Positions 49,659 through 57,676 of a DNA stretch of 64,000 nucleotides are shown in pieces. Source of the stretch: Amycolatopsis japonica (GTDB lineage: Bacteria > Actinomycetota > Actinomycetes > Mycobacteriales > Pseudonocardiaceae); the NCBI RefSeq assembly GCF_000732925.1, contig NZ_CP008953.1:2294001-2358000 (forward strand), in the 5' to 3' direction. The first letter of the stretch is position 1; every line of letters starts with the position of its first letter. Both the position numbers and the translations under genes were made by a program. The notes beneath the pieces were generated by a model that ran no database searches, was not told the origin of the DNA, and saw only the letters and a list, made by a program, of their open reading frames with translations.

Positions 49659-49700
49659 CTAGGACGACCGTCTTAGGAAAGTCTAGGACGATCGTCTTAG
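49659..49700. promoter_or_regulatory. Pair of 18-bp operator palindromes between tetR-type and thioesterase genes
   Basis: CTAGGACGACCGTCTTAG (49659-49676) and CTAGGACGATCGTCTTAG (49683-49700) differ by one base and are spaced 24 bases centre to centre. Each is an inverted repeat of the form CTAGGACG-x-CGTCTTAG. They fill the 60-base divergent gap; TTGACT at 49655-49660 overlaps the first. This is a typical autoregulatory TetR operator layout. Confidence 0.85.
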
Positions 49701-49709
49701 GAGGCAGCC

Positions 49710-50216
49710 ATGACCATCGACGTCACCGGGCAGACCAGGCAGAAGACCGTGACCTGGCAGGATCCGCTGCCCACCGCCCGGCTCGGCCGGGAGCTGTCCG
49801 GGCTCGAATACCTGACCGGCATCGCCGAGGGCCGGATCCCGCCCGCGCCGATCTCGGCGCATTTCGGCATGCGCTGGGTGAGTGTGGCCGAGGGTGACGT
49901 CGTGATCGCCGCGACGCCGGACGAGTCGCTCTACAACCCGATCGGCACCGTGCACGGCGGCGTCGCGGCGACCCTGCTGGATTCGGCGGTGGCGTGCGCG
50001 GTGCATTCGACCCTCCCCGCCGGTGTCGGCTACACCTCGGTGGAGCTGAAGGTGAACTACCTGCGCGCGATTTCCGGTTCGGTGGGGGAGATCCGCGCGC
50101 ACGGCTGGGTCGTGAAGGCCGGTTCGCGCGTCGCGTTCGCCGAGGGCGACATCCGTGACGGGCAGGGCAAGGTGCTCGCGACGGCGTCGAGCACCTGCCT
50201 GATCATCAAGCCCTAG
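49710..50216 (+). CDS. PaaI-family hotdog-fold thioesterase
   Basis: This 168-aa protein hydrolyses an acyl-CoA thioester. The hotdog domain has NPIGTVHGGVAATLLDSAVA (the conserved HGG with the catalytic Asp region), SVELKVNYLRAISG and SRVAFAEGDIRDGQGKVLAT. The ATG at 49710 follows TAGGAGG by 7 bases. It lies beside the divergent TetR gene and its operators and is probably its main target. Its stop overlaps that of the convergent SnoaL-like gene by four bases. Confidence 0.9.
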   Translation: MTIDVTGQTRQKTVTWQDPLPTARLGRELSGLEYLTGIAEGRIPPAPISAHFGMRWVSVAEGDVVIAATPDESLYNPIGTVHGGVAATLLDSAVACAVHSTLPAGVGYTSVELKVNYLRAISGSVGEIRAHGWVVKAGSRVAFAEGDIRDGQGKVLATASSTCLIIKP

Positions 50217-50566
50217 AACATTTCCGCGCCGGACGGCACCGGCTGCTTGACGTCCCAGTGCTCCACGATGAGCTCGTCCGCCACGCGGACGATGTCGACG
50301 ACGGCGGCCCCGGGTTCCTCACCCGGCCGGACGACGTGCAGGTGGACGACGACGTGCTCGTCGTCGGCGATCACGCGTTTCACCGCGACGTCCGCGTCCG
50401 CCATCGGTGAATTCCGCATGGCTTCGACGAAAGCGTCACGGCCCGAGGGGAAACCCGGGCTGTGGGTGACGAAATCCGGGTGCACGTTCGCGCCCGCGGC
50501 GACGAAGTCCTTGTGCACGAACATGTTCTCGAAGCAGTCGAGGACGATCTTCTTGGCTGTGGTCAT
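50213..50566 (-). CDS. SnoaL-like / NTF2-fold protein
   Basis: This 117-aa protein has the SnoaL-like domain: KIVLDCFENMFVHKDFVAAG, HPDFVTHSPGFPSGRDAFVE, and a C-terminal VDIVRVADELIVEHWDVKQP. The family includes polyketide cyclases and ester-cyclase-like proteins of unknown function. The ATG at 50566 is preferred to an upstream in-frame ATG at 50581 for its fit to the family start. No role is proposed. Confidence 0.85.
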   Translation of the reverse strand: MTTAKKIVLDCFENMFVHKDFVAAGANVHPDFVTHSPGFPSGRDAFVEAMRNSPMADADVAVKRVIADDEHVVVHLHVVRPGEEPGAAVVDIVRVADELIVEHWDVKQPVPSGAEMF

Positions 50567-50610
50567 AGGAACAGCGTGCACCCGCTGTCGATTACCGCGG
50601 AGGTAATGCC

Positions 50611-51813
50611 TCAGGCCGCGCCCACCTTGCGTTCGAAGACCAGGCCCTCGGCGGCGCGCAACCCGACGCTGATCGCACCGGTCAGCACGCCGTCGTCGCC
50701 CAGTTCGCCCTGGACGACCGAAGGGACCAGGGGGGTGAACGAGCGCAGGGCACGGTCGATCGGGTCGAGCAGCAGATCGGCCGCGGTGCCGATGCCGCCG
50801 CCGAGCACGATGAGTTCGGGGTCGATCACCGCCGCCACCGACGCCACGGTGTACGCGAGCCTGTCGGCCTCCGCCTCGACGGCGCGCAGGGCGAGTTCGT
50901 CCCCGTCGCGGGCGAGGCGGAAGACCTCGCGGGCCGATTTCGCCGTGCCGAGGCCGAGTTCCCGCGCGCCGCGCACGACGGACTGCGCCGCCGTCGCCTC
51001 TTCGAGGTGGCCGCGGACCGGCGGGGCGTCCTCGCCCTCACTCGCCGCGTGCGACTGGCCGTAGGGCAGGTAGCCGATCTCGCCCGCCGCACCCGTCGCG
51101 CCGCGGAAGACCTGACCGTTCACCATCACGCCCATCCCGACGCCGGTGCCGATGGTGATGCAGCCGAACACGGACGCGCCGCGCGCGGCACCGCGTTCCC
51201 ATTCGCCGACGGCGGTGAGGTTCGCGTCGTTCTCGACCATGAGGTCCGGGCCGAGGACGCCTTCGAGTTCGTCGAGCAGGCCCGCCTTGCCCCAGCCGGG
51301 CAGGTTCGGCGCGTGCCGGAAGCAGCGTTTGTCCGGGTCGGCGACGCCGGGGGAGCCGAGGACCCGCACGACGATGTCCGCCTGCGACAGCCCCGCTTCG
51401 CGCACCGTCGCCGCCGCGAGGGCGCCGACGGCGCTGACGAGCGCGGTGCCCGAACGCGAGGTGTTCCGCTCGTCACGGCGGGCGACCACGGTGTGGCCGA
51501 GATCCGAGACGGCGACGCGGAGGTGCTCGCGTCCGATGTCGACACCGAGGACGTAACCCGCCGTGGGATCCGCTTCGTAGAGGACGGCGGACCGGCCGGT
51601 GCCGGTCGAGGTGTGCCCGGTCGCCCTGGCGAGACCGGCCGCTTCGAGGGCCAGTAACGCTTGGCTCACCGTGGGTTTCGAAAGACCGGTGTCCTTGGCG
51701 ACTTGGGGCCGCGTCGCCGGGCCGCTGCGGCGCAGGAGGTCCAGCACGGCGCGCTGATTGATCTTCCGCATCCCGGCGGGGGTGCCGACGGGTGGGTTTT
51801 CTGCGCCAACCAC
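50611..51813 (-). CDS. ROK-family transcriptional repressor with sugar-kinase fold
   Basis: This 400-aa protein has an N-terminal winged helix (MRKINQRAVLDLLRRSGPAT, LSKPTVSQALLALEAAGLAR) and a ROK domain (GYVLGVDIGREHLRVAVSDL, VENDANLTAVGEWERG, ITIGTGVGMGVMVNGQVFRG). The zinc-binding CxCGxxGCxE motif usual in ROK proteins is absent; the equivalent stretch after GEIGYLP contains no Cys. It probably represses carbohydrate genes and senses a sugar or sugar phosphate. The GTG at 51813 follows CAGGAGG by 8 bases and is preferred to the TTG at 51837. Confidence 0.9.
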   Translation of the reverse strand: MVGAENPPVGTPAGMRKINQRAVLDLLRRSGPATRPQVAKDTGLSKPTVSQALLALEAAGLARATGHTSTGTGRSAVLYEADPTAGYVLGVDIGREHLRVAVSDLGHTVVARRDERNTSRSGTALVSAVGALAAATVREAGLSQADIVVRVLGSPGVADPDKRCFRHAPNLPGWGKAGLLDELEGVLGPDLMVENDANLTAVGEWERGAARGASVFGCITIGTGVGMGVMVNGQVFRGATGAAGEIGYLPYGQSHAASEGEDAPPVRGHLEEATAAQSVVRGARELGLGTAKSAREVFRLARDGDELALRAVEAEADRLAYTVASVAAVIDPELIVLGGGIGTAADLLLDPIDRALRSFTPLVPSVVQGELGDDGVLTGAISVGLRAAEGLVFERKVGAA

Positions 51814-52021
51814 GAGCTTCGCCTCCTGTCGAACCAAGGTGTTCCACCAAAGTTATCCGCCTCCGGCCCGAAATGGGCAAGAAGGTTTACATTCGGTGGT
51901 CCCAGGCGACGATAAACGTGCCCGCGCCGCGAATCGCGCACGCCGCGCGCGAAAAACCGCGATTCACCCGGTATCCGGACGCGTGCTCCCAGTGACCGGT
52001 AATGGTCTAGACCAGATGGCG

Positions 52022-52750
52022 TCAGGCGACGTGACGGCTCGCCGGCCGCCGGAATCCCCTGTGCTGCCGGGGTCGTTCGGGGGCTTCGCCGGTCTCGTGG
52101 CCGGTTTCCGCGCTGTGGGAACCCGGATGGTCGGCCGTCGTCGCCGGGCTGGGGCGGTTGCGGAGCCGGTGCTGCCGGTTCACCACGTACAGCAACAGCA
52201 GTCCGGCGACGACCAACCCATGGGTGAGCACGCGTCCGGCGGTCACCTGACCGGTGACGAGGTCGCCCGCCGACAACGCCAGCAGGAGTGCGACGAAACC
52301 GGTCAGCGCGGGCAGCTGCCCGGACGCCGCCTTCGTGCGGAAGGCCGCCCAGCCGAGCCCGACGCCGACGGCGAGGTTCCACGCGCTGCTTTCGTGGGAA
52401 AGGTGCCCGATCAGGGATTCCGTGCCGTGTCCCGCGGTGTGGTCTTCGACGCCCAGCAGCTGGGCGAAGGCGAGGCCGAGCTGCGCGATCGCGACCAGGG
52501 CGAGCGCGATCCTGGCCGGCCAGCCCTCACTCGGCGGGGCGGGGGTGCGTTCGAGGATGACGGCGGTGAGGTCCGGGACCGGGGGCGCCGGACGCAGCAG
52601 CAGCGTCCGGTGCAGCCGTTCGGCGCGCGAGAGCCAGGACCGGCAGGCGGCGCAGCCTGCCACGTGCCGGTCGACCACCTCGGGCGGGGCGGGTTCGGTT
52701 TCGCCGTCGAGCCGGGCCGACAGGGCCTCGCGGCAGGTCTCGCACTTCAC
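52022..52750 (-). CDS. Zinc-finger (zf-HC2) membrane anti-sigma-like protein
   Basis: This 242-aa protein has an N-terminal cytoplasmic zinc finger ([17 protein letters not shown] and [18 protein letters not shown], HxxxCxxC type) followed by four to five membrane segments ([64 protein letters not shown]) and a charged C-terminal tail. It is divergent from the SigC-like gene, with 58 bases between them, so it is a probable anti-sigma factor or membrane sensor for it. It starts with GTG at 52750. Confidence 0.85.
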   Translation of the reverse strand: MKCETCREALSARLDGETEPAPPEVVDRHVAGCAACRSWLSRAERLHRTLLLRPAPPVPDLTAVILERTPAPPSEGWPARIALALVAIAQLGLAFAQLLGVEDHTAGHGTESLIGHLSHESSAWNLAVGVGLGWAAFRTKAASGQLPALTGFVALLLALSAGDLVTGQVTAGRVLTHGLVVAGLLLLYVVNRQHRLRNRPSPATTADHPGSHSAETGHETGEAPERPRQHRGFRRPASRHVA

Positions 52751-52808
52751 GTCTCACTTGTCGGGCGCGGGCCTGCCCCGGTTCCCGGGACGCTGCTACG
52801 TTTCTCGT

Positions 52809-53378
52809 ATGGCCGGGGCGCGCAACCACGACGACGAGCGGGTGACCGAGCTCGCTCTCGCCGCCGCCCGCGGCGACCGGCGGGCGCTCGAGGACTGGGT
52901 GCGTGCCACCCAGGCGGACGTCTGGCGTTTCGTCGCGCACCTCGCCGACGTCGCCGCCGCCGACGATCTCACCCAGGAGACGTACCTCCGCGCGTTCGGC
53001 AGCCTGCGCCGGTTCGCCGGCCGGTCGTCCTCGCGGACCTGGCTCCTGTCGATCGCGCGCCGGGTGGTCGTCGACCGTATCCGGGCGGCTTCGGCGCGCC
53101 CGAAGCTCGCCGACGTCGACTGGGAGGCCACCGCCGAACGTCGCGGCGCCCGCCAGGCCGAGGGGGTCGCCGGGTTCGAAGACCTGGTGGAGCTGCGGAT
53201 GCTGCTCGACGGGCTCGACCCGGAGCGGCGCGAGGTCCTCGTGCTCACCCAGGTGCTGGGCCTCTCCTACGCCGAGGCCGCCGAGATCTGCGGCTGCCCG
53301 GTCGGCACCGTGCGTTCGCGCGTCGCGCGCGCCCGCGAAGACCTGCTCGAAGCGGGCCGGGAGCGCGACTCCATCTGA
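52809..53378 (+). CDS. sigC: ECF sigma factor, SigC-like
   Basis: This 189-aa group 4 sigma factor has region 2 ([55 protein letters not shown]) and region 4 ([40 protein letters not shown]). The sequence closely follows the pattern of mycobacterial SigC, for example [14 protein letters not shown] and [26 protein letters not shown]. Its regulon here is unknown. The ATG at 52809 follows a weak upstream region. Confidence 0.88.
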   Translation: MAGARNHDDERVTELALAAARGDRRALEDWVRATQADVWRFVAHLADVAAADDLTQETYLRAFGSLRRFAGRSSSRTWLLSIARRVVVDRIRAASARPKLADVDWEATAERRGARQAEGVAGFEDLVELRMLLDGLDPERREVLVLTQVLGLSYAEAAEICGCPVGTVRSRVARAREDLLEAGRERDSI

Positions 53379-53439
53379 CGCCCGCCTGTGGCGCGTCACA
53401 CATTTGAGCCCTTCCGCTGTCACCTCGTCACACAGATGG

Positions 53440-53495
53440 GGCGACACGACTACTCCGCGTTGACTAGGCCGAATGCCGATGCCTAGCGTGTCGCC
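53440..53495 (+). promoter_or_regulatory. Promoter and flanking inverted repeat before the molybdenum hydroxylase genes
   Basis: TTGACT (53460-53465), an 18-base spacer and TAGCGT (53484-53489) form a housekeeping-type promoter. It is bracketed by an inverted repeat, GGCGACACG (53440-53448) and CGTGTCGCC (53487-53495), the second arm overlapping the -10. A regulator binding both arms could block or loop the promoter. Confidence 0.55.
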
Positions 53496-53558
53496 ATCCA
53501 ACCCCAGGCCGCGCGAGGGTCCCCGCCTGCTCCGCGCGCTCTCGAAGGGATCTTCCCG

Positions 53559-55811
53559 ATGGCCAGTCCCACCACCGCTGAGGGCCACGGCAGCGAGGCT
53601 CCGGACCCCGGAGGCCTCGGCCGCCGCCGGTTCCTGACCTTCCTCGTCGCCGCGCCCACCCTCACGATCGCCACGAAGATCGGCATCGACACCGTCGCGC
53701 CCGAAGAAGCCGAAGCCGTCATCCCCACCCCGCCGGGGCCGGCCGAGATCCTCGACCTCGGCGACGTGCTGATCCTGTCGAACGCCCCGACCGCGAACCT
53801 GCTGGTCCTCGAAGTCCGCGAAGACGGCCGGGTCCGGCTGGAACTGCCGCGGACCGAGGTCGGCCAGGGCATCACCACGGCGAACGCGATGCTGGTCGCC
53901 GAAGAAATGGACCTCCCGCTCGACCAGGTCGACGTCGTCCTCTCCGACGCCCGCTCGGAACTGCTGTTCAACCAGCTGACCGGCGGCTCCAACACGATGC
54001 GCTCGCTCTACACCCCGGTGCGCACCGCGGCGGCCGCCGCCCGCGCCCGCCTGGTCGCGACCGCCGCTCAGCAGTGGGGCGCCAAGGCGGACCGGCTGTC
54101 CACAAGGGACGGTTCGGTGATCGCCCCCGACGGCCGCCGCGCGGACTACGGCGCATTGGCCAAGCCCGCCGCCCGTGCCGACCTCGGCAAGCTCACCGCG
54201 ACCCCGAAGGCGGAGTCGGCGCACAAGCTGATCGGCACGCCGCAATCGCGCAAGGACGCCCGCGCGATGGTCACCGGGCAGCTGAAGTACACCCTCGACC
54301 TGGACATCCCCGGCGCGAAGCCGGTGATGGTCCGCCGCCCGCCGACGATCAACGGCACGGTCGCGAAGGTCAACAACGAGGCCGCCGTCCGCGCGATGCC
54401 GGGCATCATCGACATCGCGGTCATCAAAACCGGTGTCGCGGTGATGGCCGAGACCTTCGGCCAGGCGCTGGACGGCAAGAACGCCCTCGACGTCAGCTGG
54501 AACGGCGGCACCGTCGACGGGGAGAACAACGCGACGATCAAGAAGAAGCTGCAGGCCGCGGCGCTCCCGTTCGTCGTTCCGCCGCTGCTGACCCAGTACG
54601 TCGACGGCGAGTTCGACTTCGCCTTCGCCAGCCACGCCCCGCTGGAGACCAACTCGGCGGTCGCCGACGTCCGCGAGGACGGCGCGACCATCTGGTCCGG
54701 GATGAAGGTGCCGATCCTCGCGAAGCAGAACATCGCGCAGGAACTCGGGCTGCCCGAGAACAAGGTCGTCGTGCATGTCCAGCAGGCGGGCGGATCGTTC
54801 GGACGGCGGCTGTTCTCCGACGGCGCCATCGAGGCCGCGCGTGCCTCCAAGGCGTTCAAGCGGCCGGTGCGGCTGATGTGGAGCCGCATCGACGACATGC
54901 GCCACGGCCGTGCCCGCGCCGCGAGCCACCACAAGATCCGCGCCACCTTCGCCCTCGGCCAGGTGCTCACCTTCGAACACCGCGTCGCCAGCGTGGAGAC
55001 CGACTGGAGCCACGGGCTCGGCGAGGTCCTGACCGCCTTCGCCGCCGAACTCCCGGTCGGCGGCAACCTGAGCTTCGCGCAGACGGTGTTCCTGCTGACG
55101 GTCAAGTCGCCGTACAACTTCGGCGTCACCACGCAGCTGCTCAACGAGGTTCCGGTGGACTTCCACACCGGTGCCTGGCGGTCGGTGTACTCGTCGAGCA
55201 CGCGCGGCGCGGAAGAGATCATGGTCGACGAGATCGCCGCGAAGCTCGGCAAGGACCCGGTGGAGTTCCGGCGCGAGTTCATCAAGAACGACCGGCAGCG
55301 TGCCGTGCTGGACAAGGTCGCGGAACTCGGCGAGTGGGGCAAGAAGATGCCCAAGGGTTTCGCACAGGGTGTCGCCGTGCACGGCGAGTACAAGTCGTAC
55401 ACCGCGTGTCTCGTCGAAATGGACGCCCGCGACCCGAAGAAGCCGCGTGTCACCAAGGCGACCATCGCGGTCGACGTCGGCAAGCCGATCAACCCGCGCG
55501 GGATCGAGGCGCAGATGCTCGGCGGCCTGACCGACGGCATCTCCACCACGCTGACCGCGGGCCTGCACATCGACAAGGGGCTGCCGCTGGAGGGCAGCTA
55601 CTCGCAGTTCCACTACGCGCGGCAGAAGAACTCGCCGATGGACGTCAAGGTGTTCGTCATGCCGGAGACGGGCGAGATCGGCGGTGCCGGGGAGCTCGGC
55701 GTGCCGGCGCCGGTCGGCGCGATCGGGAACGCCTACGCGCGGGCGACCGGGATCAAACCGCGTAGTTTCCCGATCAACTTCCCGATCGACTTCGACCCGT
55801 TCCCTCGCTGA
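53559..55811 (+). CDS. Tat-exported molybdopterin-binding subunit of a xanthine dehydrogenase-family hydroxylase (IorB-like)
   Basis: This 750-aa large subunit resembles isoquinoline 1-oxidoreductase beta subunits. The Tat signal is RRRFLTFLVAAPTL (twin Arg, about residues 22-36), so the complex should act outside the cytoplasm. Molybdopterin-binding blocks include LPRTEVGQGITTANAMLVAE, LTGGSNTMRSLYTP, VHVQQAGGSFGRRLFSDGAI and the terminal GGAGELGVPAPVGAIGNAYA; Glu712 in GAGELG is the expected catalytic base. It is followed after 26 bases by the 2Fe-2S subunit gene. There is no FAD subunit gene, as in Ior-type enzymes. The substrate, likely an aldehyde or N-heterocycle, is not predictable. 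Confidence 0.92.
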   Translation: MASPTTAEGHGSEAPDPGGLGRRRFLTFLVAAPTLTIATKIGIDTVAPEEAEAVIPTPPGPAEILDLGDVLILSNAPTANLLVLEVREDGRVRLELPRTEVGQGITTANAMLVAEEMDLPLDQVDVVLSDARSELLFNQLTGGSNTMRSLYTPVRTAAAAARARLVATAAQQWGAKADRLSTRDGSVIAPDGRRADYGALAKPAARADLGKLTATPKAESAHKLIGTPQSRKDARAMVTGQLKYTLDLDIPGAKPVMVRRPPTINGTVAKVNNEAAVRAMPGIIDIAVIKTGVAVMAETFGQALDGKNALDVSWNGGTVDGENNATIKKKLQAAALPFVVPPLLTQYVDGEFDFAFASHAPLETNSAVADVREDGATIWSGMKVPILAKQNIAQELGLPENKVVVHVQQAGGSFGRRLFSDGAIEAARASKAFKRPVRLMWSRIDDMRHGRARAASHHKIRATFALGQVLTFEHRVASVETDWSHGLGEVLTAFAAELPVGGNLSFAQTVFLLTVKSPYNFGVTTQLLNEVPVDFHTGAWRSVYSSSTRGAEEIMVDEIAAKLGKDPVEFRREFIKNDRQRAVLDKVAELGEWGKKMPKGFAQGVAVHGEYKSYTACLVEMDARDPKKPRVTKATIAVDVGKPINPRGIEAQMLGGLTDGISTTLTAGLHIDKGLPLEGSYSQFHYARQKNSPMDVKVFVMPETGEIGGAGELGVPAPVGAIGNAYARATGIKPRSFPINFPIDFDPFPR

Positions 55812-55837
55812 CTTTCCTTCCCCGCCAAGGAGTTTCG

Positions 55838-56293
55838 ATGCCCAACTACACCTTCACGGTGAACGGGAAGACCGTCACCGTCGACGCGCCCGCGGATCTG
55901 CCCATGCTGTGGGCGCTGCGGGACAAACTCGGCGTCCGCGGGCCGAAGTACGGCTGCGGGATCAACGTCTGCAAGGCCTGCACCAGCCACCTCGACGGCG
56001 AGGCGTTCAACCCGTGCGTGACGCCGGTGTCCGACTGCTCGGGCAAGGACGTCACCACGATCGAAGGCCTCGCCGACGGTGAGGACCTGCACCCGGTGCA
56101 GGAGGCCTGGCTGGAGCAGGACGTCGCGCAGTGCGGCTACTGCCAGCCGGGGCAGATCATGGCCGCGGTGGCGCTGCTGAAGAAGACGAAGAACCCGACG
56201 GACGCCGAGATCGACGCGATCCAGAACGTCTGCCGGTGCGGCACCTACTTCCGGATCCGCGAAGCCATCAAGAGCGCGGCCGCGAAGATGTAA
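55838..56293 (+). CDS. 2Fe-2S subunit of the xanthine dehydrogenase-family hydroxylase (IorA-like)
   Basis: This 151-aa protein carries two 2Fe-2S clusters. The plant-ferredoxin-type cluster uses Cys40, Cys45, Cys48 and Cys60 (KYGCGINVCKACTSHLDG); the second uses Cys99, Cys102, Cys132 and Cys134 (CGYCQPGQ and VCRCGTYFRI). It passes electrons from the molybdenum site to an external acceptor. It has no signal peptide, so it would be carried out in a folded complex by the Tat-bearing large subunit. The ATG at 55838 follows AAGGAG. An inverted repeat at about 56297-56342 (ATCCCGCTG...CAGCGGGAT-like) may terminate the operon. Confidence 0.94.
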   Translation: MPNYTFTVNGKTVTVDAPADLPMLWALRDKLGVRGPKYGCGINVCKACTSHLDGEAFNPCVTPVSDCSGKDVTTIEGLADGEDLHPVQEAWLEQDVAQCGYCQPGQIMAAVALLKKTKNPTDAEIDAIQNVCRCGTYFRIREAIKSAAAKM

Positions 56294-56434
56294 AAATCCC
56301 GCTGGTGCGGCGGGAATCCCGATTTCCCGCCGCATCAGCGGATTCTTTTCGCTTCGACAGGCCACCTCCGGACAAGTCGTGTTAGATGACGGCCCCAGGG
56401 GCTCGACGAGGAGTCCCTGCCCCGGAGGACGTCC

Positions 56435-57676
56435 ATGCACTACGAAACTGTGCTCCGCGAAGGCTCGGCCGTCATCGTCGCCGAACTGGCTGTCGAGGTC
56501 GAAAAGCAGCTGCCCGGGCTCATCGACGGCACCGTCGAGCAGATCCGCGCCGAAATGCCGGTGTACCGCGACGCGCAGTTCGTCACCCTCGCCGAACTGC
56601 GGACGTCGGTGCGGAACAACCTCGAGTTCGTCATGCGGACCCTGCGCGGCACGGAGGAACCCGACCTCGCGCAGGCGCGGGCGACCGGGCGCGCACGGGC
56701 GCTGCAGGGCGCTCCGCTGCCGGAACTCCTGCGGGCCTACCGCATCGGGCTCACCGAAGTGTGGAACCGGTTCGTCGAACTGACCGCTTCGGGCGAGCAT
56801 CAGGACCTCCGCGGCCTCGTCGCCGCGACGTCGGCGATCTGGGCGCTGATCGACGACTACGCCGAGGCGCTGACGACGACTTACCGCGACACCACCGCCG
56901 AAGTCATGCTGGCGCACCAAAGCAGGCGCTCGGCGTTGGTCGAGGCGCTGTTCGCCGGTGGCGCGGCCACCGAAGGCACGCTGTGGGACATCGCGCGCGT
57001 GCTGGAACTCTCGCTCGACGGGACCTACGTGGTCGTCGCGGCGGAGACCCCGCGCGTCGGGCACGAACCGTTGCCACAGATCGAAAACCGGCTGCGCGAA
57101 CGGCATCACGCGTCCGCCTGGCGGCTCACCCCGGACCTGCAGGTCGGGGTCGTCTCGATGCGGGATCCGGCGGCGTCCCAGGTGATCATCGGGCTGCTGC
57201 GGGAGAACCAGACCGGCCGGATCGGCGTCAGCCCGGTGTTCACCGGTCTCGGGAACACCTCCCGCGCCCTCCATCTCGCGCGGGTCGCGCTCTCCAGCAT
57301 GATGCCGGGGACGACGGGAATGGTGCAGTTCAACGAATCCCCGCTCGCCGGCCTCGTCGCCAGCGCGCCGGAGGCGTCGGTCCAGCTCGCGCACCACGTG
57401 CTCCGGCCGATCCTCGACCTGCCCGGCGACGACCGGAACGTGCTGCTGCTGACGTTGCGGGCGTGGTTCGAATGCCAGGGCTCCACGAAACTGACGTCGG
57501 AGCGGATGTTCTGTCACCCCAACACGATCCGGCACCGCCTGAAGCGGATCTCCGAAGAGCTCGGCCGTTCGCTGACCGACCCGGCCGACATCGCCGAACT
57601 CGGCGCGGCCCTGCGCGCGCTCCACATGTTCCCGGACACTTCGCATCTGCCCTCGCCGCGGGACCCGCTGCGCTAG
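56435..57676 (+). CDS. PucR/CdaR-type transcriptional regulator
   Basis: This 413-aa protein has an N-terminal RsbRD-like region (residues about 10-150, ADLRTSVRNN-like helices), a central GGDEF-derived region and a C-terminal PucR helix-turn-helix (LLLTLRAWFECQGSTKLTSE, MFCHPNTIRHRLKRISEELG). Such regulators often control nearby catabolic genes. It follows the molybdenum hydroxylase genes and may bind the inverted repeat at their promoter; that is inference. It starts with ATG after GGAGG. Its stop overlaps the stop of the convergent MFS gene. Confidence 0.88.
   Translation: MHYETVLREGSAVIVAELAVEVEKQLPGLIDGTVEQIRAEMPVYRDAQFVTLAELRTSVRNNLEFVMRTLRGTEEPDLAQARATGRARALQGAPLPELLRAYRIGLTEVWNRFVELTASGEHQDLRGLVAATSAIWALIDDYAEALTTTYRDTTAEVMLAHQSRRSALVEALFAGGAATEGTLWDIARVLELSLDGTYVVVAAETPRVGHEPLPQIENRLRERHHASAWRLTPDLQVGVVSMRDPAASQVIIGLLRENQTGRIGVSPVFTGLGNTSRALHLARVALSSMMPGTTGMVQFNESPLAGLVASAPEASVQLAHHVLRPILDLPGDDRNVLLLTLRAWFECQGSTKLTSERMFCHPNTIRHRLKRISEELGRSLTDPADIAELGAALRALHMFPDTSHLPSPRDPLR

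Noticed and set aside
52527..55613. Long antisense ORF opposite the sigma factor and molybdenum hydroxylase genes
   Set aside because: It spans several well-supported genes on the other strand and has the low-complexity composition of a shadow frame. The 1179-codon frame at 55733-59272 is rejected for the same reason.
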